Assembly: GCA_027452065.1 (NCBI GenBank)
Contig: DAIDHC010000110.1
Coordinates: 1 to 64,000 of the forward strand
Source: Bryobacterales bacterium
GTDB taxonomy: Bacteria > Acidobacteriota > Terriglobia > Bryobacterales > Bryobacteraceae
Direction: 5' to 3'
DNA: 64,000 nt
Below the pieces are notes generated by a model. That model was not told where the DNA came from. It saw nothing but the letters and a program-made list of their open reading frames with translations, and searched no databases. Position numbers and translations under genes: made by a program. Of this stretch, positions 9,009-19,130 are shown one piece after another (position 1 is the stretch's first letter; every line of letters starts with the position of its first letter).

Positions 9009-11266
9009 TGATCGAGAATGTAAGCCGCCGCGGCTTCCTGGGTTCGCTGGTTTCAGCCGGCGCGCTCGTCCTCGGGGTCAAGATTCTTCCTCAGCCTGCG
9101 CTTGCCGACGCGTCCGCCAACGGCCTCAGGGCCGATGCTGCCGTGCTTCACCCGAGTGTCTATCTTGGCCTCGATACCGACGGGACCGTCTATATTGTCT
9201 GCCATCGCTCCGAAATGGGCGCCGGTATCCGCACTACGCTCCCGATGATTCTTGCCGACGAGCTGGAAGCGGATTGGAAAAGGGTGCGGGTCGAACAGGC
9301 CCCGGGCGATGAGAAGTACGGCTCGCAGAGTACGGACGGTTCGCACTCGGTCCGCGATTTCTTCGATCCGATGCGGCAGGCCGGCGCCACCGCCCGGTTG
9401 ATGCTGATCCGCGCCGCCGCCGCGAAGTGGGGCGTGGCGGAGGGCGAATGCATGGGGCGGCTTCATGAAGTGGTTCACACCCCGAGCGGGCGCGTCGCGA
9501 GCTACGGCGAACTTGCCGCGGCCGCCGCCAGGCTTGCTGTGCCGAAGAAAGAGGAACTGAAGTTCAAGTCTCCCGATCAATGGCGCTACATCGGCAAGGA
9601 GGTGCCAGGCTACGACATTCCGGCCATGGTGACCGGAAAGGCCCAGTTCGGAATGGACGTGCGCACCGAAGGGATGTTGTACGCCTCGGTGGAACGCCCA
9701 CCGGTGCTGGGTGGCAGATGGAAGTCGGTGGACGACGCCGCGGCGCTGGCTGTTCCTGGCGTGCGGCGCACGGCCATCATTCCGCCGTTCAAACCGCCGC
9801 ACGCGTTTCAGGCGCTTGGTGGGGTCGCGGTGCTCGCCGACAATACCTGGGCGGCGCTGCAGGGCCGACAGAAGCTGAAGATCAGTTGGGAAGATGGCCC
9901 CAACGGCGTTTACGAGTCGCAGCGTTACAAAGGCGAGCTTCAGGCGACGGCCCGAAGGCCGGGCAAGGTCGTTCGGAACGTGGGCGATGTCGAGAAGCAA
10001 TTCGCGCTGGGCGGCCGCATCATCGAGGCCGAATACTACGTTCCCCATCTCGCGCACGCGGCGATGGAGCCTGTGGTCGCGATGGCGCATTATCAGGATG
10101 GCAAGGTCACCGCGTGGGCGTCGACACAGGATCCGCAGGCTAGCCAGGAAACCGTCGCCGCCGCGCTCGGCATCGACAAGCGGAACGTTACTTGTCACGT
10201 CACGTTACTGGGTGGCGGCTTTGGACGGAAATCCAAGCCTGATTACGTGGCCGAGGCGGCGATCCTCTCCAAACAAGCCGGAAGGCCGGTAAAGGTGGTT
10301 TGGACGCGCGAGGACGACATCCGCTTCGACTACCTGCACGCGGTGGCGGCAATGTATATGAAGGCGCGATTGGACGAGAGCGGCAAGCCGACAGCCTGGC
10401 TCCAGCGCTCGGTGTTTCCTCCCATCGTTTCCACTTTCGAGCAGAACGCCGAGTACGGAGGAGCGGATGAAATGGGCATGGGCTGGACGGATGTGCCGTT
10501 CGACTTGCCCAATCATCGGGCCGAAAACGGGGCAGCCCCGGCCCATGTCCGGATCGGGTGGATGCGATCGGTATCCAATATCTACCACGCCTTCGCCGTA
10601 TCGTCTTTCGCCGACGAACTCGCTCACCAGGCAGGCCGCGACCCGCTGGATTACCTGCTGGAACTGATTGGAGGGTCGCGAAAGATCGATCTCAAAGCCC
10701 AGGGCGTCGACTACTCCAATTACGGCGGAACGCCGGCGGAATACCCGCTCGACACCGCTCGGCTGAAGCATGTCATCCAATTGGCGGCGACGAGCGCGGG
10801 CTGGGGAAAACGAAAGCCCGGCAATGGCTGGGGCATGGGCATCGCCGCGCACCGCAGCTTTCTCACTTACGTTGCCACGGTTGTCGAGGTCGAAGTGGAC
10901 GGCAATGGCAAGCTCCGCATTCCCAATGTGTACTACGCCGTTGATGCCGGCTTGACGGTCAACCCGGAGAGGGTCCGTTCGCAGTTTGAAGGGGCCGCGG
11001 TTTTTGGAACGAGCGTCGCCCTTCTGGGCGAAATCACGGCTGCGAACGGGCGGATCGTCCAGTCGAACTTCCACGACTACCCCGTAGCGCGCATCCATCA
11101 GGCTCCGGTTCGCACGTCCGTGCAAGTTGTGAACAATAGCGAGCCGCCGGCGGGTATCGGCGAACCCGGCGTTCCCCCATTTCCGCCCGCGCTGTGCAAT
11201 GCAATTTTTGCTGCCACGGGAAAGCGCGTGCGCGAGCTTCCACTATCCAAGCACGGCTTCGCCTGA
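9005..11266 (+). CDS. Xanthine dehydrogenase family molybdopterin-binding subunit (IorB-like), Tat-exported
   Basis: Start taken at [24 protein letters not shown] (Tat-type signal), not the upstream 8675 start; '[36 protein letters not shown]', '[30 protein letters not shown]'. Confidence 0.93.
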   Translation: MMIENVSRRGFLGSLVSAGALVLGVKILPQPALADASANGLRADAAVLHPSVYLGLDTDGTVYIVCHRSEMGAGIRTTLPMILADELEADWKRVRVEQAPGDEKYGSQSTDGSHSVRDFFDPMRQAGATARLMLIRAAAAKWGVAEGECMGRLHEVVHTPSGRVASYGELAAAAARLAVPKKEELKFKSPDQWRYIGKEVPGYDIPAMVTGKAQFGMDVRTEGMLYASVERPPVLGGRWKSVDDAAALAVPGVRRTAIIPPFKPPHAFQALGGVAVLADNTWAALQGRQKLKISWEDGPNGVYESQRYKGELQATARRPGKVVRNVGDVEKQFALGGRIIEAEYYVPHLAHAAMEPVVAMAHYQDGKVTAWASTQDPQASQETVAAALGIDKRNVTCHVTLLGGGFGRKSKPDYVAEAAILSKQAGRPVKVVWTREDDIRFDYLHAVAAMYMKARLDESGKPTAWLQRSVFPPIVSTFEQNAEYGGADEMGMGWTDVPFDLPNHRAENGAAPAHVRIGWMRSVSNIYHAFAVSSFADELAHQAGRDPLDYLLELIGGSRKIDLKAQGVDYSNYGGTPAEYPLDTARLKHVIQLAATSAGWGKRKPGNGWGMGIAAHRSFLTYVATVVEVEVDGNGKLRIPNVYYAVDAGLTVNPERVRSQFEGAAVFGTSVALLGEITAANGRIVQSNFHDYPVARIHQAPVRTSVQVVNNSEPPAGIGEPGVPPFPPALCNAIFAATGKRVRELPLSKHGFA

Positions 11267-11277
11267 GATCGAGACAG

Positions 11278-11307
11278 TGGCCTGCCGAGGGCTTTCTCGG
11301 TAGGCCA
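11278..11307 (+). terminator. Hairpin, likely transcription terminator of the molybdenum hydroxylase operon
   Basis: TGGCCTGCCGAG-GGCTTT-CTCGGTAGGCCA: 12-bp stem with one G-T wobble, 11 nt after the stop codon; U-tract is weak (AAATTGTG). Confidence 0.55.
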
Positions 11308-11504
11308 AATTGTGCCGCGAAACGGTTGTGTCCTGCTGCGGGGAATACGGGAGCCCGCGCTTCAAAGGTGATGCCGGCGCTGGACGCCCGCCCATGTTCT
11401 CGACGTAGCAACAAGATAGCGGAGAGTGGTCTTTCGCTGGCGCCGCGGCAATCGCGATGACCGGCAGCAAAGAGAACTGCGACAAGGCGGAGGCCGCTGG
11501 ACGA

Positions 11505-11549
11505 GAAAAAGCGGGCCGGAGGACGCCGGCGGGCGGCGGCCTCCGGCCC
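11505..11549 (-). terminator. Rho-independent terminator downstream of the 11586-12479 gene
   Basis: Perfect 10-bp inverted repeat GGGCCGGAGG/CCTCCGGCCC followed on the - strand by GCTTTTTC; 37 nt after the stop codon. Confidence 0.72.
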
Positions 11550-11585
11550 TCGCGAGAGCCAGGAGAGCGGGGACTAACGCCTGGC

Positions 11586-12479
11586 TCAGTCGCCCGGGGG
11601 GGCCGTTGTGGGAGATGTTGCTGCCGGTCGCGTTTTGAGCGATGGCGAACTCGCCGATGCTTGGGCGCTGGTGGAGGATGCGCCGGTTGCCGCCGTTTGA
11701 CTTGAGGTGTATTTCGGCTCGCTCACATAGCCTTTGACCTCATTCTTGCCGATCTCGTTCACCACCAGCTCTACAGGTTGCGTCCGCCCGGCCAGGTTGA
11801 TCCAGACGGGTTCGTAGAGATTGATGTGCTTCTTTTCAAGCCGCTGGTCACCCACGTTCATGACGAGATCGAAGTAGTCGTGTTTTGTGTTTGCCTTGCG
11901 CAGCGACAAGCCGAGCGGGCCGACGCGCTGGAAGCTCTTGGACTTGTCGATCGTGAATTCGTAATAACTTCGCTCGCCGCGCTTCTCGAGAGCTACGAGT
12001 TCGTCATGACTGGCGGCGATAGAACCGCTGAGTTCGTCATGGGTGGACTGCAGACGTCCTTGAAGGTCCTGAGTGGCGCTTGAGGTAGAGACCACTTGCT
12101 GGCGCGTCTCAGCCAACTCGCGCTGTTGCTTATCCACTTGGGACTGAAGGCGCTGTAAACGCGGATCGACGCTGGTGCGGTGGTGGGCAGGCCGGAGTGG
12201 GGCTGGGGCGGCCGTAACTGCGGGCGCGGGTGCCACTGAGGTTGCGGAGGCGGACATCGCCTGCAGCTTCTGTGACATCGCCTGCATCTGAGTCTGCATC
12301 TGGTTCAACGCTTCGCTGGTTTGAGCGTTTTCGGCCTCCAGCGATTGTGTGTAGCGGTGCTCTCGGAAAACTCCGATTGCCCCTGCCGCGACGGTGCCGG
12401 CCAGCGCCGCCGTCAACAACATGCCGCCGAGTCCGATCGGTCGGCGGCGATTCATCGGCTCCTCGAACTCCGTCTCCAT
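11586..12479 (-). CDS. Hypothetical membrane-anchored protein with coiled coil
   Basis: Start at METEFEEPMNRRRPIGLGGMLLTAALAGTVAAGAIGVF; single TM, coiled coil, then compact domain. Confidence 0.65.
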   Translation of the reverse strand: METEFEEPMNRRRPIGLGGMLLTAALAGTVAAGAIGVFREHRYTQSLEAENAQTSEALNQMQTQMQAMSQKLQAMSASATSVAPAPAVTAAPAPLRPAHHRTSVDPRLQRLQSQVDKQQRELAETRQQVVSTSSATQDLQGRLQSTHDELSGSIAASHDELVALEKRGERSYYEFTIDKSKSFQRVGPLGLSLRKANTKHDYFDLVMNVGDQRLEKKHINLYEPVWINLAGRTQPVELVVNEIGKNEVKGYVSEPKYTSSQTAATGASSTSAQASASSPSLKTRPAATSPTTAPPGD

Positions 12480-12717
12480 CGTAGTTAACCTCTGCCCTGC
12501 GGGGAATGCATTCCGCATGCCACGCGGGTCCCCAGAATTCTCAGCACGTTGCCGATGGCGGGAAGGCAAATATCTACGTCCCGCGCAATTCTTACATGTC
12601 GATTTTTCGCGCTCGCCGGCCCCGAGCGCAGGCTCAGTCCACGGCAGCCAAGCCCGGCGACTACGCGTGCGGGGCTTCTCGTCCGTACCCAGGGCCAGCG
12701 GTATCGGGCCGCTGCGA

Positions 12718-14121
12718 TCAGTCCTCCGGCAGCGGCAGGCGCACCTGGAAGCAAGTGCGGCCGGGACGGGATTCGAAGCCTACTTCTCCCCGGTGTTGCC
12801 GCACGACCCGGGCAACCGTCTCCAGGCCGAGGCCGGTTCCTTCGCCCACGTCTTTTGTAGTGAAAAAGGGTTCGAAAACGCGGCTCTGAATCTCGAGCGG
12901 TATGCCCGGCCCATTGTCTTCAATCTCGACAACTGCCTGATTTCCGTCACGCCGAGTTCGGAGGCGAAGCTCTCCTTTCCCTTGCATGGAAGAAACAGCG
13001 TTGTCGATCAGGTTCGTCCAAACCTGGTTCAACTCACTGCCGTGAGCACAGACGCGGGGCAGGGAAGGATCAAAATCGCGAATCACGGTGACGCCCTTCT
13101 TTAACTTGTGGCCGAGCATCGTCAGGGTGGCTTCGATGCCCTTATGAAGATCAACCTCCTGCTCGGGAGCCTGATCCATAAAAGAGTATTCTTTGATTGC
13201 CTGGACAAGTTCGGAAATTCGTCCAGCGCTGACCTCAATTTCAGAAACCAACTGCTCGACGGCGGCACTGGCGGCAATCCGCTCGACCGCATCGGGAAGA
13301 AGCTCCGGGCCGGTTAACTCTTCGAATGTCTCCAGCATTGGTTCGTCAAAACCGCACTCGACCAGAGCTGCGGCATGTTTCCAGGCATCTGCCACGCCGT
13401 GGCGTTCGAGCCAGTCGATCATCTCCTGCTCACGGTCGCTCTGTGCGAGCGGATCGAGCTTGAGGCTTCCGAGCCGTGCAAGCGCCTGCGCCTCGAAGGC
13501 GAAGAATCGTTCTTTCTCGGCAATGGTGGCATTGTGTTTGCTTAAGCGCAAATTGGCCGACTTGAGCGCTGCAACGGCCTCCCGAAGACCTGCGGCACCC
13601 TGGCGGACGGCGGCCGCGGGATTGTTCAGTTCGTGGGCGAGACCGGCCGAAAGCTTGCCCAGCGCGGCCAGTTTCTCCCGCTGCTGCTCGGCGCGCGTTG
13701 CACTTCGTACGCGATCCGTGAGGATGGCTGTGAGGCGCGGCGCCAATTCTGGAATTCTCTCCAGCATCGGCCGGAACTGATCGCGGTGAACACGGGCAAT
13801 TCGGCACCGGGTGATGGTCCGGGTCGTTCCGGGAAAGTGAGTCAACCGCGATCCGGGAAGCAGACCGGTCAAATCACCGGCATGGGCGTGCAGCACGGCC
13901 CACTCGCCATTGCCGACCTCGCGGCGGAATTCAAGCTCGCCTTCAGTCAAGACGATCATATGGTCGGCCGGGTCACCGGGCCGCGCCAGTATTTCCCCAG
14001 CTTCGTAACGCAGGTCTTCGGCGTGGGCCGCGAGCCAATCCACGTCCTGCCGCGAGAGTCCGGCAAAGGCAGGGATGGCACCGAGGGCGTCTGTCAGCGG
14101 AATTTCTTGAGAGGTGTCCAT
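12718..14121 (-). CDS. Cyclic-nucleotide-binding-domain histidine kinase
   Basis: N-terminal cNMP-like domain ('AGLSRQDVDWLAAHAEDLRYEAGEILARPGDPADHMIVLTEGELEF'), H-box 'GLAHELNNPAAAVRQGA', N/G boxes 'NQVWTNLIDNAVSSM', 'VEIEDNGPGIPLEIQSRVFEPFFTTKDVGEGTGLGL'; start placed at MDTSQEI. Confidence 0.9.
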   Translation of the reverse strand: MDTSQEIPLTDALGAIPAFAGLSRQDVDWLAAHAEDLRYEAGEILARPGDPADHMIVLTEGELEFRREVGNGEWAVLHAHAGDLTGLLPGSRLTHFPGTTRTITRCRIARVHRDQFRPMLERIPELAPRLTAILTDRVRSATRAEQQREKLAALGKLSAGLAHELNNPAAAVRQGAAGLREAVAALKSANLRLSKHNATIAEKERFFAFEAQALARLGSLKLDPLAQSDREQEMIDWLERHGVADAWKHAAALVECGFDEPMLETFEELTGPELLPDAVERIAASAAVEQLVSEIEVSAGRISELVQAIKEYSFMDQAPEQEVDLHKGIEATLTMLGHKLKKGVTVIRDFDPSLPRVCAHGSELNQVWTNLIDNAVSSMQGKGELRLRTRRDGNQAVVEIEDNGPGIPLEIQSRVFEPFFTTKDVGEGTGLGLETVARVVRQHRGEVGFESRPGRTCFQVRLPLPED

Positions 14122-14131
14122 CGGTCCACCG

Positions 14132-15802
14132 TCACAGGTTGCTGAGATATTGATGCACAAACTGGACCGCCACGGAACCTTCTCCGACTCCTGCGGCCAC
14201 GCGTTTTACCGATCCAAGGCGCACGTCGCCGACTGCAAACACGCCCGGAACGCTGGTTTCGAAGATTGCGGGTTCGCGGGCGGCCGTCCATCCCCGGGGC
14301 CTTCGGCGCTCGCGAGCATATGCCGCGCCGGTGAGAATGAATCCCCGATCGTCGCGCTCGACGAAATCGCCGAGCCAGGTGGTTCTGGGCGCGGCCCCGA
14401 TGAAGATGAACAGCGAGTTGGCGGCTACGGTCTCCTCGGTTCCGGTGGCGTCGCACGCGATACGGAGCGCCTCCAGGTGGTCGGCTCCGATTGCTTCCAC
14501 TACCCGCGTCCTGGTGTGGACTTCGATGTTGGGCGTGCGGCCGATCTGGTCGATGAGGTACTTCGACATGGTCGCCGCCAGACCTTCGCCGCGTACCAGC
14601 ATCACGACCCGCCGGGCGTAGCGGGCGAAATTCATGGCGGCCTGGCCGGCTGAGTTCGCTCCGCCGACCACGAAAACGGTTTCGTCTTTGCATGCCAAAG
14701 CTTCGGTGGAGCCGCTGCCGTAGTAAACCCCGGCGCCGCTCAGCGCCTCGACGCCGGGTACTTCGAGCGTCTTCCATTGCACTCCCGTGGCGATCATCAG
14801 CACGTGACAGGACAGCTCGGTTCCGTCGGCCAGCTTCACGTAACGATAAGGTCCATCGGCGCGCGCCGCAACCGCTTCTTGTGGCGTTAGAATCTCGACG
14901 CCAAACCGCCTGGCCTGGGTGACCGCCCGCCGAGCCAATTCGCCGCCGCTTACGCCGGAGGGAAAGCCGAGATAGTTCTCGATGCGGGAGCTCAGCCCAG
15001 CCTGGCCGCCGGGAGCTTCGCGCTCGACCATCAGCGTCCCGACGCCCTCGGACGCCGCGTAGACGCCCGCCGCCAGCCCAGCCGGGCCGCCGCCGACGAT
15101 GATCATCTGATAAAAGTCCGAGGCGGCGCTTGTTTGAAGTCCCAGTTGCGCCGCCATTGCCGCCCCGCTTGCCTCGGTGACAATCGTTCCGTCGGCAAGC
15201 ACTGCTACCGGCAGCCGGTCCCTTTCGGGGCCGAGCGATTCCAACAGACGCTGCGTGTCACTATCCGTCGTGCTCAGTTCCACGTCCAACCAGCGGTAGG
15301 GAATCTGCTGGCGGGACAGAAAGTCACGGATCTCGTAAGAGCGGGGCGACCAGCGAGTTCCCAACACCCGCACGCCGTCGAAGGGCGGACGATAGCCGGC
15401 GCGCCAGTCCTCAAGCAAGTCGTCGAGCACAGGATAAAGCCCCTCCTCAGCCGGGTCCCAAGGCTTGAGTAGATAGTGGTGGAGGTGGATGTCATTGATG
15501 GCCCGGATGGCCGCGGTTGTGTCGGCGTAGGCGGTGAGCAGGACTCGCCGCGCTTCCGGGAACAGGATCTTGGCCTGCGCCAGAAACTCGATGCCGTCCA
15601 TCTGCGGCATCCGGTGGTCGGCTAACAGGAGACTGACCGGTTCGTTGCGCAGTTGCAGGCGCCGAAGCAGGTCGAGCGCCGCAGATCCGGAGCCTGCCCG
15701 AAGAATGCGATATTCGCCCGCATACCGCCGCCGCAGATCCCGTTCGATGGCCCGCAAAACTTCGGCGTCGTCGTCCACGGTCAATAGTGCTGGCTTTGTC
15801 AT
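14132..15802 (-). CDS. Response regulator receiver fused to glutaredoxin-like and thioredoxin-reductase-like FAD oxidoreductase domains
   Basis: REC domain 'ALLTVDDDAEV...LLLADHRMPQMDGIEFL...LLTAYADT'; 'GVRVLGTRWSPRSYEIRDFLSRQQIPYRWLDVE' Grx-like; 'IIVGGGPAGLAAGVYAASEGVGTLMVE' FAD motif, 'VFVVGGANSAGQAAMNFA' NAD(P) motif. Confidence 0.9.
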   Translation of the reverse strand: MTKPALLTVDDDAEVLRAIERDLRRRYAGEYRILRAGSGSAALDLLRRLQLRNEPVSLLLADHRMPQMDGIEFLAQAKILFPEARRVLLTAYADTTAAIRAINDIHLHHYLLKPWDPAEEGLYPVLDDLLEDWRAGYRPPFDGVRVLGTRWSPRSYEIRDFLSRQQIPYRWLDVELSTTDSDTQRLLESLGPERDRLPVAVLADGTIVTEASGAAMAAQLGLQTSAASDFYQMIIVGGGPAGLAAGVYAASEGVGTLMVEREAPGGQAGLSSRIENYLGFPSGVSGGELARRAVTQARRFGVEILTPQEAVAARADGPYRYVKLADGTELSCHVLMIATGVQWKTLEVPGVEALSGAGVYYGSGSTEALACKDETVFVVGGANSAGQAAMNFARYARRVVMLVRGEGLAATMSKYLIDQIGRTPNIEVHTRTRVVEAIGADHLEALRIACDATGTEETVAANSLFIFIGAAPRTTWLGDFVERDDRGFILTGAAYARERRRPRGWTAAREPAIFETSVPGVFAVGDVRLGSVKRVAAGVGEGSVAVQFVHQYLSNL

Positions 15803-15828
15803 ACGGCGTCTTGCTCTCAGTTACGAGT

Positions 15829-18800
15829 TCAGTGACTGGTCTGGTTCAACAAAACTTCGATCGCGCGGTCAAGTTGCGAGTCCCGTCCCTCAATCCATTC
15901 CCCAACGGGCCGCTGAACTTCCACGTCGACGGGCCTTGGGTTCATCTCCATGGTTTTGCCGTCAGCGCCCTGTACGCGCACTTCGGGAAGGCGCAGGAAG
16001 GAGCCATCGATCAACTGCTCGCCCCATGTGTAGATAATCCAGCCGGCGGTCGGCTCGCCAACTACCTTGCCGAGTTTCAGGAATCGGTAGCCCTCCGTAA
16101 AATCCTCGGCGTCCGAAAGGGATTCCTCGTTTGTGACCAGGACCGTTGGCGTGCCGAGTGCTCGCTGGCCCAGGTAGGCGCGGGAAGGGACGGGATCGAG
16201 CCCGCGGCGGGTCATGGTCAGGTAGTTGCGGCGGGCAAATACGTCGAGCACATGTCCGTTCACAAATCCTCCGTGATTGGCGCGCAAATCGATTACTACG
16301 CCTTGCCTGGTCTCATTGGCAGCGTCGAGGTCGACATAAAGCTGCGTCAACGAGGCCTCGCTCATGTCGGCGATGTGCACGTATCCGAGCTTTCCCTTGC
16401 TGACGCGATCGACGTAGGCGCGCTTCTCTTCCACCCACTCGCGATAGCGCAGGTGCGTTTCCTGAGCCGTCGTCACCGATTGCAGCGTTACCGTGCGTTT
16501 CCGTGTTTGGTCACCACCCGCGGCGATATCGACAACGACTTTCTTTCCCGCCTCGTCCTCGAGCAAGGCATCGAGATTGGTGTTCGGTCCGATGGCCTGC
16601 CCGTTCACCGCTGTCAGCCGGTCACCGGGACGAATCGTCCCCTCCACTGAAGCGGGGCCTTCGGCCAGAACCTCACGAACGAACAGTCCGTCTCCGGCCT
16701 CATTTCGTCCCCGGTCGAAACGCAAACCCAATCGGCCGACCGGTGACGGAGGGAACGCCGCCGGCCCGGCGATACCGCAGTGGGAAGCATTCAGATCGCC
16801 GATCATGAGGCTGACAATACGACGCATTTCCGCCGGCGTGCGGCTGCCGAGAACGTAAGGTGCGTATTGAGCGCGCTCCCGGTTCCAATCAACGCCGTGG
16901 AACGAGGGGTCGAAAAAGAGCCGGTTTAGCAGCGACCATGCCTGCTCGAAGGCCGCCATCTTCTCGGAGTTGAAGTCGACCTCCATTTCAGCCTGAAGGG
17001 AAAGAGGTTTCGGCTGGCGGGATTCAAGCGTGACATGCATCACCTTACCGCCATCGAGGAAAAACACTTCCTTCGAGTCCGGGGTGAAGGCGTAGTCCTG
17101 CTTCCGGCCAGCGGTGGAGGTAAGCTGCCGGGCGACGGGCTTTTCTCGCGCCAGTTCGTCCAGCGAATAGGTGAATAGATTGATCTGGCCGCCGACGCGC
17201 GCTGGGAACAGCAGCGTCTTCCCGTCGGGGCTGATCATGGGAGCCTCGGCGTCGAGGCCGAGCGGCAATATGTCGAGACGATTCCGGACGCCATCGAAGT
17301 TCACCTTCACATCGGCGGGCTTTTCAATACTGCCTTCAGCGGGTGTCTTTTCGCCTGCCGGCAGCTTCGCACCGGACGGCCGCTCGACTTTGAACAGGTC
17401 CTGGAACTGGTCCTCGCGAAACTTGGGCAGACGCGGGACCAGGTCCACGCGTGCGATCTGGGACGGCTCGCTGCGCTGCGCCGTGTCGAACAGTAAATAC
17501 TTCCCGTCGTGGCTCCAGGCGATGCCCAGCGCAGTTTCGCCATTGGCGAGAAAACTCACCGGACGTCCGGCTCCTCCCGCCGCCGGCGCCAAGAGGACGT
17601 TGCGAAACGATTTGGCTCCTACGCTGGCGTAGGCGATCCATTGGCTGTCAGGAGACCACGCGACCGTTGGCTCTCTGAGATAGCCGGTCGTCACCACCCG
17701 CTCCGCTCCGCCCGCGGTTGGCAGCACTCTCAGGTCCCGGCCCGCGCGAACGAACGCCACCCATTTCCCGTCGGGTGAAAAGACCGGCAGTTCGTCCTCT
17801 TCCACCGAACTGGTCAGTTGCGTCTCCTTTGAAGTCGTGAAGTCGTACAGGAAAACCTGCCCGTTTCCGTTTCTGTTCGAGATGTAGACGATCCGTTTGC
17901 TGTCGGCAGACCAATGCACGTCATCCTCGACGGCGGGCGTCTTCGTCACACGAATCGCGTCCCCGCCGTCTTTGGCGGAGGCCGCGAAGATCTCCCCATG
18001 CGCGGTAACAGCCACTTTCTTACCATCGGGCGACAGCGCCAGACTGGTGAATTCCCCCAGGCGTTGATGCGTCACGGCCGGCCCATCGGCGGCGCCTACG
18101 AGCTCGATTGGTACCTCGGCGGCCCTGCCATTCGCCGTATCCGTCCGCCAGATCGCGAAATTGCGTTCGAAATAGACGGCCTTTCCGTCAGCGGTGATGG
18201 AGGGAAACAGGAACCGCCCGCCCGTGAGGTGCGTCGTCTGCTTCGGCTGTGCTCCTCCGCGTGTGTCGAGCGCCCAAAGATTTTCATCGCCGCTCTTATC
18301 GGAGACAAAGTAGAGAGTCCGCCCATCGGGCGCCCACATGGGCCAGTCCTGTTTCGCACCTCCGCCGACCAGCCGTTGGTAACCGGCGTCGCCGTCAATC
18401 GGCTTGAGCCAGATCTCGGATTCGTCCAGATGGCTGTGCCCATGGCGCCACCACTGCGCCATGCTGAAACCCCGGGCGACAAAAGCCACCTGGCGGCCGT
18501 CGGGCGAGGGCGACGCGTAGTACTCGCTGAGAAATTCGTCGCGGCTCACCTCCAGGGGCGTTCCGCCGCCGGCGCTCACGCGGAAGATATCCGTTGAGCC
18601 GCCAATGTCGTTCACGCCGGAGGTGAAGTATATCCATTTGCCGTCTCGGGACCAGGCGTCGAGTCGGTCCGGCACATCGCTAAAGGTCAAACGCCGCAAT
18701 TGTCCGTTAGCCAGAGTGAGAATGTAAATATCGCCGTTGCCGGTGCGGTCCGACACAAAGGCCAATCGTGTCCCGTCGGGCGAGAACATCGGGCGCGACT

Positions 18801-19014
18801 CGGTGGCCGGATGCGACACAACCAGGTGTGCCTGCCCGCCTCGAGAAGGGGCCATCCAAATGTCGCCGCCTGACGCAAAAGCGATCTGCGAACCATCGGG
18901 CGACGGATTCGGCTCGGAAAACGAGGGCAGCGCTTTCTCCTGGCCCCAGGCGGAGGAGGATATCAGCATCACCGCCAAGGCCCATGTCGTCGGTGAAACC
19001 TTCGGCATTCTCAT
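15829..19014 (-). CDS. Tricorn-like S41 family protease with TolB/WD40-like beta-propellers and PDZ domain
   Basis: Signal peptide; repeated 'FSPDGTRLAFVSDRTGNGDIY'-type propeller repeats; PDZ 'GLFVREVLAEGPASVEGTIRPGDRLTAVNGQAI'; S41 C-terminus. Confidence 0.92.
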   Translation of the reverse strand: MRMPKVSPTTWALAVMLISSSAWGQEKALPSFSEPNPSPDGSQIAFASGGDIWMAPSRGGQAHLVVSHPATESRPMFSPDGTRLAFVSDRTGNGDIYILTLANGQLRRLTFSDVPDRLDAWSRDGKWIYFTSGVNDIGGSTDIFRVSAGGGTPLEVSRDEFLSEYYASPSPDGRQVAFVARGFSMAQWWRHGHSHLDESEIWLKPIDGDAGYQRLVGGGAKQDWPMWAPDGRTLYFVSDKSGDENLWALDTRGGAQPKQTTHLTGGRFLFPSITADGKAVYFERNFAIWRTDTANGRAAEVPIELVGAADGPAVTHQRLGEFTSLALSPDGKKVAVTAHGEIFAASAKDGGDAIRVTKTPAVEDDVHWSADSKRIVYISNRNGNGQVFLYDFTTSKETQLTSSVEEDELPVFSPDGKWVAFVRAGRDLRVLPTAGGAERVVTTGYLREPTVAWSPDSQWIAYASVGAKSFRNVLLAPAAGGAGRPVSFLANGETALGIAWSHDGKYLLFDTAQRSEPSQIARVDLVPRLPKFREDQFQDLFKVERPSGAKLPAGEKTPAEGSIEKPADVKVNFDGVRNRLDILPLGLDAEAPMISPDGKTLLFPARVGGQINLFTYSLDELAREKPVARQLTSTAGRKQDYAFTPDSKEVFFLDGGKVMHVTLESRQPKPLSLQAEMEVDFNSEKMAAFEQAWSLLNRLFFDPSFHGVDWNRERAQYAPYVLGSRTPAEMRRIVSLMIGDLNASHCGIAGPAAFPPSPVGRLGLRFDRGRNEAGDGLFVREVLAEGPASVEGTIRPGDRLTAVNGQAIGPNTNLDALLEDEAGKKVVVDIAAGGDQTRKRTVTLQSVTTAQETHLRYREWVEEKRAYVDRVSKGKLGYVHIADMSEASLTQLYVDLDAANETRQGVVIDLRANHGGFVNGHVLDVFARRNYLTMTRRGLDPVPSRAYLGQRALGTPTVLVTNEESLSDAEDFTEGYRFLKLGKVVGEPTAGWIIYTWGEQLIDGSFLRLPEVRVQGADGKTMEMNPRPVDVEVQRPVGEWIEGRDSQLDRAIEVLLNQTSH

Positions 19015-19130
19015 ATTCTTCCACGCCCGCGCCGCTTCCCGCTCATCCCGGCACGCTCTGGCACATTTTCAGCCCTTGAATCCCCTCGACGGGGGATGGC
19101 CTTCCGGCGCGCTTGTGATGCAATAGTAAG

